Positions 1 through 6,660 of a stretch of 10,009 nt of DNA are shown here, in pieces. Source of the stretch: Bdellovibrionales bacterium (GTDB taxonomy: Bacteria; Bdellovibrionota; UBA1018; CAIPTA01); the NCBI GenBank assembly GCA_021730855.1, contig JAKFYM010000209.1:1-10009 (forward strand), given 5' to 3'. Within the stretch, counting starts at the first letter, position 1. Each line of letters begins with the position of its first letter. Both the position numbers and the translations under genes were made by a program. The notes below the pieces were generated by a model. It made no database searches. It was not told the origin of the DNA and was given only the letters and a program-made list of their open reading frames with translations.

Positions 1-2
1 GC

Positions 3-1805
3 ATCATCTTCGATCCAAACAACAATTATTGCCAAAAGGCCGGCGTGCCCGGCATTCCCGAGTTCGAGGGCGGAGGCTCTTGGGGGGTGGCTGATCCGAT
101 TGTGGCCGCCGTGCGCAGCGCTACCAACCAAATCATTGCCCGCAAGATTCAGGATTGCCTGGGACGCTCCGAAATCAACCGCCAATTCCTCGCCTCCTGG
201 CTCTTCAACCTCAATCCCATCCAGAACGATGCCGCCATCCTTTCCGTGGGCGCCGACCGCGCCGATCCTTTTCCTTTCGCCAACGGCCTCGAGCGCATCG
301 GCATCCTCCCGCGCATGGCCATCCTCCGCGCCCGCATCGACAATCTGGAAGAGGCCCTCAACCTGAACCTCAGCACCGAGGGCGTGGGCGGGTCCGTGAT
401 CAGCGAGTCCACTATCTCGGCCATCGAGAACGCGAGGCGCTCCAAGTCCCTCGATTATTTTGAACGCCCTGTGCAGGCCTACCTCAGCGCCAAGAACAAC
501 CTCCCCGCCGTGGGCCTCGACAACGGCATTTTTAGCGACGTGAAGTTAGGCGAACTCATCCCCAGCCAGAGCGGGGATGTCACGGCCAGTGAAGACCTAC
601 GGAACCCCCCGATCCTTGCCAAGTTCAACGACATCTACGACAAAGCCACCTTTGCGAACTCTAAGTTCGAGGGCGGCACCTCGGGAGACTGCAGCCAGTA
701 TCGCGAACACCGGCCCATTCCCCGCTTTCCCTTCGGCGTGAGTAAGGATCCGCGCGTGATCACCTATTATGCCGTGCGGCTCGAAGCCAAAGCGCGGCTG
801 CTTTTTTCCCCCTTTGGCGAGGGAGGCCTCGTCACCCTTTCGGCCTATTCCGCCGCCAAGCCCTTTGGCAGTCGCATCGGGAAAGACCTGCGCTCCGACC
901 CGGACAATATGATTTTTGCGTTGGGCAAATACGTTTCCACCTCACTGCCCGCCAGCAGCGCCAACTCGGCGGGCTTCCCCAATCTCCTGGTCTCCCAGGA
1001 CGACACCAGCTCCGCCATCGGGGGCTTCACCCGCAACCGCCACCTCGGCTATATCCGCGGGGCCATGACCACCATGAATCGGGCCGACTTCGGCCCCCGC
1101 CTCGCCGGCGCCTATGCCCCTTGGGAAGTGGGCTACTATACGATCCCGGCGAACTTTGACCAGCCTGAGGTGCTCGGCTTGTTCGAGGACAATCCCCAGT
1201 ACAACGGCAAATACTTTTCCCTCTATGCCCCCGTCTACCCAATCAACCGGGCCATCGGCAATAACTTGGCCTTCCTCCGCCCCCGCGTCCTGCGCTACCT
1301 ATCTGGGGACGTGGTGGATGAACAAGCCCTAGCCCTGCAGTTCCGCACCCTGATTGATGCCGCTCTAAGCGATGCCCAATGGGCCACCCTCTTTGGCTAC
1401 CTCGAGGCTGAGAACCAGGTGCAGCTCCACCTCATCCCCGACCCCCTGCTCAACGACGAACCCGACCTCGTGCAATACGCCAAAACCAACGGTTCGCGCT
1501 TCACCGTGGCCGGCATGGACCAGGCCCAGCGCCGGCAGCTCACCTCCTGGAACAACCAGAAAACAGCCGGCGATTCGGGCGATCCCACCCTCGGCATCCC
1601 CGCCAATTCCGAATTGGGTGTGGATATTGGCCGCAGTGGATATTCCGTCCGCTTTGTTTCCTTCCGCACCCTGCAAGAGGGGGGGCCAGGCACCAACGAC
1701 CCGGCTCTTGCCGACCAACGCTGGAGCAACCCCTTTCCACGCGTGGAAGCGGCCGCCGGTTCCGCCGAACGCCTCAACGACGACCTTCGCAAGCTCAAGC
1801 ACTAA
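3..1805 (+). CDS. Putative Tad/Flp pilus-associated (TadE/TadG-like) protein, 5' end outside window
   Basis: The frame is open from the first bases, so the gene starts upstream. A GTG at 45 has no Shine-Dalgarno sequence and lies inside continuous coding, so it is not taken as the start. About 600 residues are visible, ending at TAA 1803-1805. The most telling stretch is around bases 760-880, reading YYAVRLEAKARLLFSP and then AYSAAKPFGSRIG. I recognise this style from the C-terminal parts of large TadE/TadG-like proteins in Tad (Flp) pilus loci of delta-type bacteria, where they are thought to work in the envelope during pilus assembly. No transmembrane segment or catalytic motif is seen in this part; the N-terminal membrane anchor typical of TadE/G proteins would be upstream. 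Codons favour C in third position (ATC, CTC, GCC, AAC) more than the genes to the right. Coding is certain; the family call is moderate and rests on memory of the motif. Confidence 0.6.
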   Translation: MIFDPNNNYCQKAGVPGIPEFEGGGSWGVADPIVAAVRSATNQIIARKIQDCLGRSEINRQFLASWLFNLNPIQNDAAILSVGADRADPFPFANGLERIGILPRMAILRARIDNLEEALNLNLSTEGVGGSVISESTISAIENARRSKSLDYFERPVQAYLSAKNNLPAVGLDNGIFSDVKLGELIPSQSGDVTASEDLRNPPILAKFNDIYDKATFANSKFEGGTSGDCSQYREHRPIPRFPFGVSKDPRVITYYAVRLEAKARLLFSPFGEGGLVTLSAYSAAKPFGSRIGKDLRSDPDNMIFALGKYVSTSLPASSANSAGFPNLLVSQDDTSSAIGGFTRNRHLGYIRGAMTTMNRADFGPRLAGAYAPWEVGYYTIPANFDQPEVLGLFEDNPQYNGKYFSLYAPVYPINRAIGNNLAFLRPRVLRYLSGDVVDEQALALQFRTLIDAALSDAQWATLFGYLEAENQVQLHLIPDPLLNDEPDLVQYAKTNGSRFTVAGMDQAQRRQLTSWNNQKTAGDSGDPTLGIPANSELGVDIGRSGYSVRFVSFRTLQEGGPGTNDPALADQRWSNPFPRVEAAAGSAERLNDDLRKLKH

Positions 1806-1833
1806 GCCCTTTTTTCCTGTCAAGAAATAGATG

Positions 1834-1839
1834 TATTAT
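1834..1839 (+). promoter_or_regulatory. Possible -10 element for the lysine-rich protein-rpsT unit
   Basis: TATTAT lies in the only intergenic space ahead of the two-gene unit, about 100 bases before the first start codon. No good -35 box is found 16-18 bases upstream, where the sequence is T-rich. A TTGACT at 1863-1868 looks like a -35 box but has no fitting -10 box after it. Some promoter is expected here because rpsT normally needs strong expression, but the exact site is uncertain. Confidence 0.2.
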
Positions 1840-1885
1840 TGCGAATTCTCCCTCTTGTAAATTTGACTTAGCCATGGGAAGAATA

Positions 1886-1907
1886 GGGAGCTCATTCCCG
1901 AGTTTTT
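1886..1907 (+). terminator. Weak hairpin plus T-run: terminator of the pilus gene or leader attenuator
   Basis: GGGAG (1886-1890) can pair with TTCCC (1895-1899) around a CTCA loop, using one G-U pair, and T5 follows at 1903-1907. A second T6 run lies at 1911-1916. The stem is only five pairs, so termination would be inefficient. It could end transcripts of the upstream pilus gene or modulate transcription into the lysine-rich protein-rpsT unit. The U-rich tract just before the start codon could also aid ribosome loading. Confidence 0.3.
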
Positions 1908-1938
1908 AACTTTTTTACCAACGTTTAGGAGCATTGTT

Positions 1939-2373
1939 ATGGCGAAGAAGAAGACGAAAAAATCCGCGAAGAAGCCTGCTAAAAAAGCGGCCAAATCCAA
2001 AAAAGCAGCCCCGAAAAAGGCCGCAAAAAAATCGGCGAAGTCGGCAAAAAAAGCGGCTCCGAAAACAAAAAAAGCGGTGAAAAAGACTGCGAAGAAAGCA
2101 GCGCCGAAAAAAGCGAGCACCAAAGCAGCAGCTCCAAAAAGCAATTTGAAAAAAGCTGCCTTGGCCACGGGCGCGGGCCTAGCTGGTGGCGCCGCTGGAG
2201 CTTCGATCTTCAAAGGCGAAGATTATAAAGAGAAGACACGCAATTTAAGCCAGCTAGCCGGCGCGAGTGACGAAGAGGAAGAAACCGAAAGCTGGGAAGA
2301 ATTTAACGAAGAAGAAGCCGATGAAGAGGAAGAAGATCCTTGGGCCCCGGCAAAATTTGATGAAGAGGAGTAA
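1939..2373 (+). CDS. Lysine/alanine-rich histone-H1-like protein with acidic tail
   Basis: This 144-residue protein has three zones. Residues 1-68 are almost only Lys, Ala, Pro and Ser in a repeating KKAAPKK / AKKSAK pattern, like bacterial histone-H1-like or AlgP-type tails. Residues 72-91 form a small Gly/Ala-rich hydrophobic stretch (GAGLAGGAAGA), too polar for a convincing membrane helix. Residues 109-144 are strongly acidic, with runs of Glu and Asp. The start is firm: AGGAG at 1927-1931 stands 7 bases before ATG 1939. The gene stops 5 bases before rpsT, whose Shine-Dalgarno sequence lies inside its last codons, so the two are co-transcribed and probably translationally coupled. The basic half is expected to bind DNA or RNA non-specifically. 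The acidic tail might mask that binding or bind another basic protein such as S20 (inference). No enzymatic motif is visible. The coding is A-rich with three A7 runs. Confidence 0.8.
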   Translation: MAKKKTKKSAKKPAKKAAKSKKAAPKKAAKKSAKSAKKAAPKTKKAVKKTAKKAAPKKASTKAAAPKSNLKKAALATGAGLAGGAAGASIFKGEDYKEKTRNLSQLAGASDEEEETESWEEFNEEEADEEEEDPWAPAKFDEEE

Positions 2374-2378
2374 TTTTC

Positions 2379-2654
2379 ATGGCCACCCATAAGTCTGCAG
2401 AGAAGCGTAACCGTCAAAACATCAAGCGCCGTGAGCGCAATCGCGCCACTCGGTCTGCTGTGAAAACGGCGGCGCAAAAGGTTTTGGAGGCAGTTCGCAC
2501 TGACGCCAAAGCGGCAGCCACGGTGATCTCCGAAGTGGCCTCGGTGATTGCCAAAGCAGCGCATCGCGGATCGATCCCCAAGGGTCGCGCCGCTCGCAAG
2601 ATTTCCCGCCTGCAAAAAGCGAGAAATCGCGCCTTAGCTCAAGCGAATACGTAA
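2379..2654 (+). CDS. rpsT: Small ribosomal subunit protein S20
   Basis: The 91-residue product has the S20 layout: MATHKSAEKRNRQNIKRRERN at the N-terminus corresponds to the usual ANxKSAxKR start, followed by the helical core and the conserved basic region GSIPKGRAARKISRLQ near residues 64-79. Length is close to the usual 85-90 residues. S20 binds 16S rRNA and is a primary assembly protein of the 30S subunit. The start is ATG 2379, with GAGGAG (2365-2370) 8 bases before it and within the end of the upstream lysine-rich gene. It is the last gene of its unit and is followed by a strong terminator. S20 often represses its own translation; no specific site for that was identified here. Confidence 0.96.
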   Translation: MATHKSAEKRNRQNIKRRERNRATRSAVKTAAQKVLEAVRTDAKAAATVISEVASVIAKAAHRGSIPKGRAARKISRLQKARNRALAQANT

Positions 2655-2675
2655 AAGTTCTATTTCCTAAACGGA

Positions 2676-2713
2676 CAAAAGCCGCAGGCATCACGCCCGC
2701 GGCTTTTGTTTTT
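2676..2713 (+). terminator. Rho-independent terminator after rpsT
   Basis: CAAAAGCCGC (2676-2685) pairs perfectly with GCGGCTTTTG (2699-2708). After one mismatch, GGC (2687-2689) pairs with GCC (2695-2697) around the five-base loop ATCAC. T5 follows at 2709-2713. It starts 21 bases after the rpsT stop. Because the stem itself contains A4/T4, it may also end transcription coming from the converging minus-strand gene that stops at 2746. Confidence 0.9.
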
Positions 2714-2745
2714 GTGCCTTCTATAAATCTTGCAGCGCTAACTGC

Positions 2746-3405
2746 TTATTTGCCGTCACAGCCTTGAAACGCAAGCTCCATGAATGATTCCGTATTGAAA
2801 TCGAATCTACTCTTCACGGGCGCTTTGGCAGCACCGCTCTGGCTAGTTGTCTCCACACTCACGCGGCCCATTTCAGAGGTTCCCCGCCTGAAACTAATAT
2901 TCATTTTTTGCGACCCGTTCAAACTCTCATCACAGGATATGAGTATATTCCGATCCGACTGCTTATCCGTGACCTCAACTCCCCCGATAGCCGCTAGCGA
3001 GCTGCCCTTTCCAGGAAACAAACTCGCATAGCTTGGCGCCCCACTCCCCTTGCCATTGGGGTACATCTGCTTCTGCGGAATAGCCAATATTTTTGTGCGC
3101 GCTATTTTTTCGTCCTGATCGAGAAATTCCCGAGAAGCCGCGCTCACACTGACGTCTAGTGCCTGCCGAGACACAGGGTCTACAAAATGCACTAACCAAC
3201 CTTTGTTTTTTGCATCACAAGTAAAAGTGACCGGCTTGCCGCGGCGGTCATTAAACTCAAACTGACTCCCCGTAAGGGTGATCGAGTGGAAAAAAAAGGG
3301 AGAATTGCCAAAGGTCACTGTCTTTGGTGTGTCGTCACAGGCCGCCCACCCTAGAGTCGAAACACCTGCCATAGCCGCCAACGTCATCCATGCGATTTTT
3401 TTCAT
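2746..3405 (-). CDS. Secreted protein of unknown function
   Basis: This 219-residue protein begins with a clear signal peptide: MKK, a hydrophobic core, and a GWAA cleavage region at residues 19-22, so it is exported by Sec. The ATG at 3405 is preferred over the in-frame GTG at 3417, because GGAGG (3411-3415) sits 5 bases before the ATG and would lie inside the coding part if the GTG were used. The mature part is polar and predicted beta-rich, with four cysteines (residues 23, 63, 158, 216) that could form two disulfides in the periplasm. Cys23 lies just after the expected cleavage site, but the preceding residues (GWAA) do not make a lipobox with Leu at -3, so lipidation is less likely. No recognisable domain or catalytic motif was seen. 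It is a single gene with its own likely promoter, converging on rpsT. Confidence 0.8.
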   Translation of the reverse strand: MKKIAWMTLAAMAGVSTLGWAACDDTPKTVTFGNSPFFFHSITLTGSQFEFNDRRGKPVTFTCDAKNKGWLVHFVDPVSRQALDVSVSAASREFLDQDEKIARTKILAIPQKQMYPNGKGSGAPSYASLFPGKGSSLAAIGGVEVTDKQSDRNILISCDESLNGSQKMNISFRRGTSEMGRVSVETTSQSGAAKAPVKSRFDFNTESFMELAFQGCDGK

Positions 3406-3434
3406 TTCTGCCTCCACTCGTCTACTATAGTTTT

Positions 3435-3463
3435 ATTTTAGAGATTTAGTTCCCACCAAGCAA
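3435..3463 (-). promoter_or_regulatory. Likely sigma70-type promoter of the secreted-protein gene
   Basis: On the minus strand, TTGCTT (3458-3463) and TAAAAT (3435-3440) are separated by exactly 17 bases. They lie about 30 bases upstream of the chosen ATG at 3405, leaving a short leader carrying the GGAGG ribosome site. Both boxes are close to the sigma70 consensus. Confidence 0.45.
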
Positions 3464-3511
3464 TGCAATACGGAGCTGCACCGCCAGATGCGGTCTTAAA
3501 AAGAGACCAGT

Positions 3512-4507
3512 CTAGGTGAGTTCCAATACCAAGCGGGTGGTCACATGCTCCCGGGAAAGCCGTGAGCTCTTTAAGGAATGGTCGGCTAGTGCTAGAGCAG
3601 CCAGCCCTTTGACCACACCCTTTCCGCCAAGGCGCCGAGAAGCCGGAAAGAGTGCTTTTGCCGCCATTGGAAAAATGCCAAGCTCGCTAGCGATCGCAGC
3701 GTCCGCTTTGCCTTCGGCTCGTAAGGCGAGAATGCCTAGCAGCCAGCGATATTGCCTGGCCAAAAGACCTACCATGGCGATCGGCTCTTCGCCCTGCTCT
3801 AATAAGGTCTCGGTCATCGTGAGGGCCAGGGCCCGGTCGCCACTTAATACGCCGCTCACTAAACGAAAAATATCTTCGGGGGTCACGCGAAAGCCCACCG
3901 CCCGCACGTGGTCGCGCCGAATCTCGGCTTCTTCTCCGGCAAAAAGCGCCGCACGATCGATGGTGTGTTTTAATTCGGAGAGTGAACCACTCGTCCATTC
4001 CTGCAACAGATTGCGGGCGTCGGGGGCGATGCTTTTTCCGGCTTCTCTGGCAAAAGTCTGTAGCCAAGCGCTCCACTCTCCGCCCACCGCGGGCTCAAGC
4101 TTTACTTGCACGCAGTCGTCGCCCACTTTGCTCAAGGCTTGGAAGAACTTCATGCGGCCATCGGCCTTCGTGGTGTGAAACACTAAGCTGCATTTTTCTT
4201 GCGGCATCTGCAAGAGCGGTAGCAGCGCCTCCCACTGCTTGGCTGTCATGCGCTCCGACTGCCTGATCAACAACAACTTACACGGATCCCAGAGCGAAAG
4301 CGTGCGCACGCTATCCAGCAAAGCCTCGGGCACAAGCTCATCGCCATAGAGCACTTCCTTGCTTCCACCGGACTGCAAGAGCACTTTTTCGAGGCCCTCT
4401 ACATAGTGATCCACCTTGAAATAATCCGCGCCCACAAACACATAAAGAAAACGTGTTTTCTTTTTCTGCAGCTCTTCGTGAAGTTTGGATTCGCTGATCG
4501 AGGCCAT
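3512..4507 (-). CDS. holA: DNA polymerase III subunit delta (clamp-loader wrench)
   Basis: The 331-residue product matches HolA in length (about 340) and organisation. The N-terminal part has FLYVFVGADYF near residues 20-30 and the SLWDPCKLLLIR strand near residues 71-82, equivalent to the family's region where a paired strand follows 'L..lSLF'. The middle has the EWTSGSLSELKHTIDR helices (170-185). The C-terminal collar domain shows GEEPIAMVGLLARQYRWLL (239-257) and LADHSLKSSRLS (307-318). Delta opens the beta sliding clamp within the clamp-loader complex. No Walker A motif is present, as expected for delta. The ATG shares its A with the TAA stop of lptE (4507-4509), so the two are translationally coupled, as in the widespread lptE-holA pairing. 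No convincing terminator follows. Confidence 0.93.
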   Translation of the reverse strand: MASISESKLHEELQKKKTRFLYVFVGADYFKVDHYVEGLEKVLLQSGGSKEVLYGDELVPEALLDSVRTLSLWDPCKLLLIRQSERMTAKQWEALLPLLQMPQEKCSLVFHTTKADGRMKFFQALSKVGDDCVQVKLEPAVGGEWSAWLQTFAREAGKSIAPDARNLLQEWTSGSLSELKHTIDRAALFAGEEAEIRRDHVRAVGFRVTPEDIFRLVSGVLSGDRALALTMTETLLEQGEEPIAMVGLLARQYRWLLGILALRAEGKADAAIASELGIFPMAAKALFPASRRLGGKGVVKGLAALALADHSLKSSRLSREHVTTRLVLELT

Positions 4508-5091
4508 TAGAAAAAATCACTTAGGCTTTGGTACATGCTTGCCATCATCTGCGAAGCCAAGAATTGCACCGCCAGCCGCTGCTCGCTATCATTGGTCAGG
4601 GGTCCAGTGGCCCCCGCATCTCCCACCAGCGCCGCGCCCGGGTAAATTTTATCGGAGCTCACCGACTGCGAAAAAAGCACGCGTTTATGACGGTCCACAA
4701 GACGTACGGAGCACGAAACAGAAGCAGTGTACTGTGAAGCCACGTCTACGCTCTTAGTGGTCAAGTTAATGCGTCTGTCGTCAATAATATCCACGCTCTT
4801 GGTACTCGCCACGCCCGAACCCACGCTAGTGACCTCTCCATAGAGCACGGCATCCGCCTCTTCTTCGGAATTCACCAGACGAAAAGAATTCGCTTTTTTA
4901 ATCTCCCGCACGAGAGCGGTGGCAAAGAACTGTTCCACCCCCGGGCGATAGGTGCGATTTTGGAATTGCACCACGTAAATTTTTTCCACTCCGAGCTCTT
5001 TATAGGGATTGTGTCGGCCTTGCAGTTGATAGCCGCAGGAGCTTAAGAAGCAAAGAATGGCGCATGGGGCCATCAGACGGAAACGCAACAT
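4507..5091 (-). CDS. lptE: LPS-assembly lipoprotein LptE
   Basis: The chosen start gives 194 residues. MLRFRLMAPCAILCFLSSC is a lipoprotein signal with lipobox LSSC, so Cys19 should be lipidated, followed by the family's CGYQLQG. Then come the VEKIYVVQFQNRTYRPGVE strand and AxxREIKK helix (37-66) and the ADAVLYGEV strand (79-87), all typical of LptE. LptE plugs the LptD barrel and helps insert LPS into the outer membrane. The frame stays open up to 5310, but the extra residues lack family features and overlap the opposite-strand gene, so ATG 5091 is preferred. Its ribosome site is poor (AAGG only 1 base away). A TATAGA at 5098-5103 is placed so that transcription could start at or near the ATG itself. 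It is followed directly by holA. Confidence 0.88.
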   Translation of the reverse strand: MLRFRLMAPCAILCFLSSCGYQLQGRHNPYKELGVEKIYVVQFQNRTYRPGVEQFFATALVREIKKANSFRLVNSEEEADAVLYGEVTSVGSGVASTKSVDIIDDRRINLTTKSVDVASQYTASVSCSVRLVDRHKRVLFSQSVSSDKIYPGAALVGDAGATGPLTNDSEQRLAVQFLASQMMASMYQSLSDFF

Positions 5092-5128
5092 ACCTTGTCT
5101 ATAGCACCTTCGGTTGGTACAAAAAAGA

Positions 5129-5446
5129 GTGGCTCGCCCCCCCCGTAGAAAAAGTGGTCCCTCGCCCATTGGCGAGATTCTCCAAGACTTCCTCCAAACA
5201 TCCATGCCTAAAATAGTCGGGGACGAGATCCGCGTCTTTGGCGCCTGGGCCAAAGCCGTGGGGCAGGAGATCTCGCGCCAAGCGAAGCCCAAGTACTTTC
5301 GCAATGGCATTCTTTTTGTGGAAACTTCCCATCCGGCGTGGACGACCGAACTGCAATCAAAACGTCATTTGATCCAGCGCAAGCTTAATGAATCCCTAGG
5401 GCAAGAAGTGGTAAGAGAAATTCATTTTCGGCAAGCACGCCTATAA
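5129..5446 (+). CDS. DUF721/DciA-like protein
   Basis: The product is about 105 residues from GTG 5129, or 110 from an in-frame TTG at 5114; neither has a clear Shine-Dalgarno sequence and no suitable ATG exists. Counting from the TTG, the protein has PIGEILQDFL (18-27), the conserved GAWAKAVGQEI (43-53), the basic strand FRNGILFVETSHPAW (62-76) and C-terminal LNESLGQEVVREIHF (91-105), the normal order of the DUF721 fold. DciA, the founding member, interacts with the replicative helicase DnaB and promotes its loading at replication start; family members outside well-studied species are less well characterised. It is divergent from lptE with only 22-37 bases between starts, so its promoter would have to lie within lptE. 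A C8 tract (5137-5144) lies a few codons after the start. Family call is firm, true start is not. Confidence 0.82.
   Translation: MARPPRRKSGPSPIGEILQDFLQTSMPKIVGDEIRVFGAWAKAVGQEISRQAKPKYFRNGILFVETSHPAWTTELQSKRHLIQRKLNESLGQEVVREIHFRQARL
5137..5144. repeat. C8 homopolymer at the start of the DciA-like gene
   Basis: Eight consecutive C residues lie three codons after GTG 5129 and within the N-terminal coding region. Tracts of this kind can change length by slipped-strand replication and also cause assembly errors. One extra C would put the gene in frame with an ATG at 5064 inside lptE. Confidence 0.7.
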
Positions 5447-5459
5447 GCTGCCCCGGGCC

Positions 5460-6653
5460 TCAGCCCGAATTCATCCAAGGCCGGCAGAGCAAGCCCAAGA
5501 CAGGCTTAGGCACAAAGCGCGTGGATTTCCTCGGCATCTTCATGCGCGCCAAAGCAATGGCCCGCACCTCGGCGGGGCTGGCCGCGGGTAGAAAAAAAGC
5601 CACCTGCGCTTGGTCTAGGGCTAGCTGCTCCAGGGCAAGCTCTAGGCTAGGAACCGGGATCGAAGTGGCCTCGGAATGTTCTCCTAATACCCCCACATCT
5701 AAACAAGAAACAGCGAGGCGAGCGAGCTGCTTAGGCAATTTTTCTACGCAAGGCAGGGTCACTAGCCAAGGGCGATCCGCATAGGAGTGCAGGACCACAC
5801 AATAAGGATCTTTGCTCTCGTGGCTCTCGAGAAAACCCGCAATCTCCTGCACAGTCACATCGCGTAGTTCCCTTAATTTCCCTCCCATTGTAGCGATATC
5901 GGCGAACATGGCCTCGGGGAGAGTCCAGCGCTCATAGCGCACTACCCGGTGGATGGGAAGAATCAAAGTGTCGGAACGGCTCATCGAGCAAATGCAAACG
6001 AGGATCCTTCCATCACTTAAGCTAAGCCGATGGTTTTCCTTGGCGGCCGCCAAGCGGTGATGACCGTCGAGCACAAAGAGCGGCGCTCCCGCAAAAATTG
6101 CGCTCACTTGTCGCGTCAGGGAAGCATCTTGCAGCGGCCAAACTTTGTGGCTGCCTGTCTTCAGGTCAGAAAACTCCAGGAGTGGTTTCCTGGCTTGGCA
6201 ATACGGCTCCACAGCGGCACGGAAAACCGCTCCATTGCTTTCCTCGCAACCCACAAAGATCGGGGCCATATCGCTTTCACAGGCTTCTGTTCCCTGGCGT
6301 GCGCGCTCCACGCCTTCTGGCAGCACATCTTCGTGAATAAATAATTGAGGCTCTTGGATGTCTAGGGCAGCATACAAGGCCCAGCGATCTATGGTATTGC
6401 CGGCGATTTCCTGCCGGTTATGGAGCACATACAGCAAGGGATCGCCCGCCAGCTCCATTTCTGCATTGGTGATCCAAGTCTGCCAAATTTCTCCCCTTCG
6501 TTCCGGCGTGCCCACGAGCACATTGCGAAAGGCGCGTGAAGAATCTGGTCCACCCCAAAGATGCTCGGCCGTATCCAAATCGGTCACGGCGAGCTCAGAC
6601 AGCTGAGCTCGATTTTTTTCCGAATAAAAAGCGGCAAAAAATGGATGAAGCAC
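5460..6653 (-). CDS. DUF1015 family protein
   Basis: The 397-residue product carries the DUF1015 marks in order: IHEDVLPEGVERAR (106-119), PIFVG (131-135), VWPLQD (171-176), LFVLDGHHRLAAA (192-204) and MKMPRKSTRFVPKPVLGLL (371-389), with length near the usual 400-430. The DGHHR motif recalls the ParB/serine-kinase-like fold, and a phosphotransfer role has been suggested for related proteins; no activity is established for this family to my knowledge. The N-terminal 60 residues lack the usual APPYDVI-like segment, so this member is divergent there. The start is GTG 6653, with GAGG (6659-6662) 5 bases before it and overlapping the stop of the upstream TPR gene, which suggests coupled translation. 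It is the last gene of the alr-TPR-DUF1015 operon and converges on the DciA-like gene. Confidence 0.88.
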   Translation of the reverse strand: MLHPFFAAFYSEKNRAQLSELAVTDLDTAEHLWGGPDSSRAFRNVLVGTPERRGEIWQTWITNAEMELAGDPLLYVLHNRQEIAGNTIDRWALYAALDIQEPQLFIHEDVLPEGVERARQGTEACESDMAPIFVGCEESNGAVFRAAVEPYCQARKPLLEFSDLKTGSHKVWPLQDASLTRQVSAIFAGAPLFVLDGHHRLAAAKENHRLSLSDGRILVCICSMSRSDTLILPIHRVVRYERWTLPEAMFADIATMGGKLRELRDVTVQEIAGFLESHESKDPYCVVLHSYADRPWLVTLPCVEKLPKQLARLAVSCLDVGVLGEHSEATSIPVPSLELALEQLALDQAQVAFFLPAASPAEVRAIALARMKMPRKSTRFVPKPVLGLLCRPWMNSG

Positions 6654-6660
6654 GGAAACC

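Noticed and set aside
45..47. GTG as start codon of the pilus-associated protein
   Set aside because: The frame continues upstream to the window edge and no ribosome site precedes the GTG.
1365..1823. Open frame of about 150 residues on the minus strand inside the pilus-protein gene
   Set aside because: It lies fully opposite a long gene with consistent coding bias and shows no family features or ribosome site.
1836..2213. Open frame on the minus strand opposite the lysine-rich gene, giving an Ala/Phe-rich product
   Set aside because: Phe/Ala richness is the mirror of AAA/GCN coding on the other strand; the plus-strand gene has a ribosome site and coupling to rpsT.
3481..3508. Two small inverted repeats after holA (CCGC/GCGG and GGTCT/AGACC)
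   Set aside because: Stems are four to five pairs and no T-run follows on the minus strand, so they do not make a convincing terminator.
3516..4178. Open frame of 220 residues on the plus strand opposite holA
   Set aside because: holA is clearly recognised on the minus strand; the plus frame is Arg/Ser-rich as expected of an antisense shadow.
5092..5310. Longer N-terminus for LptE (73 extra residues)
   Set aside because: It would bury the lipoprotein signal and lipobox in the middle of the protein and overlaps the DUF721 gene.
5454..5467. CGGGC/GCCCG hairpin between the converging DUF721 and DUF1015 genes
   Set aside because: Only five pairs and no T-run on either side; it also overlaps the DUF1015 stop codon.
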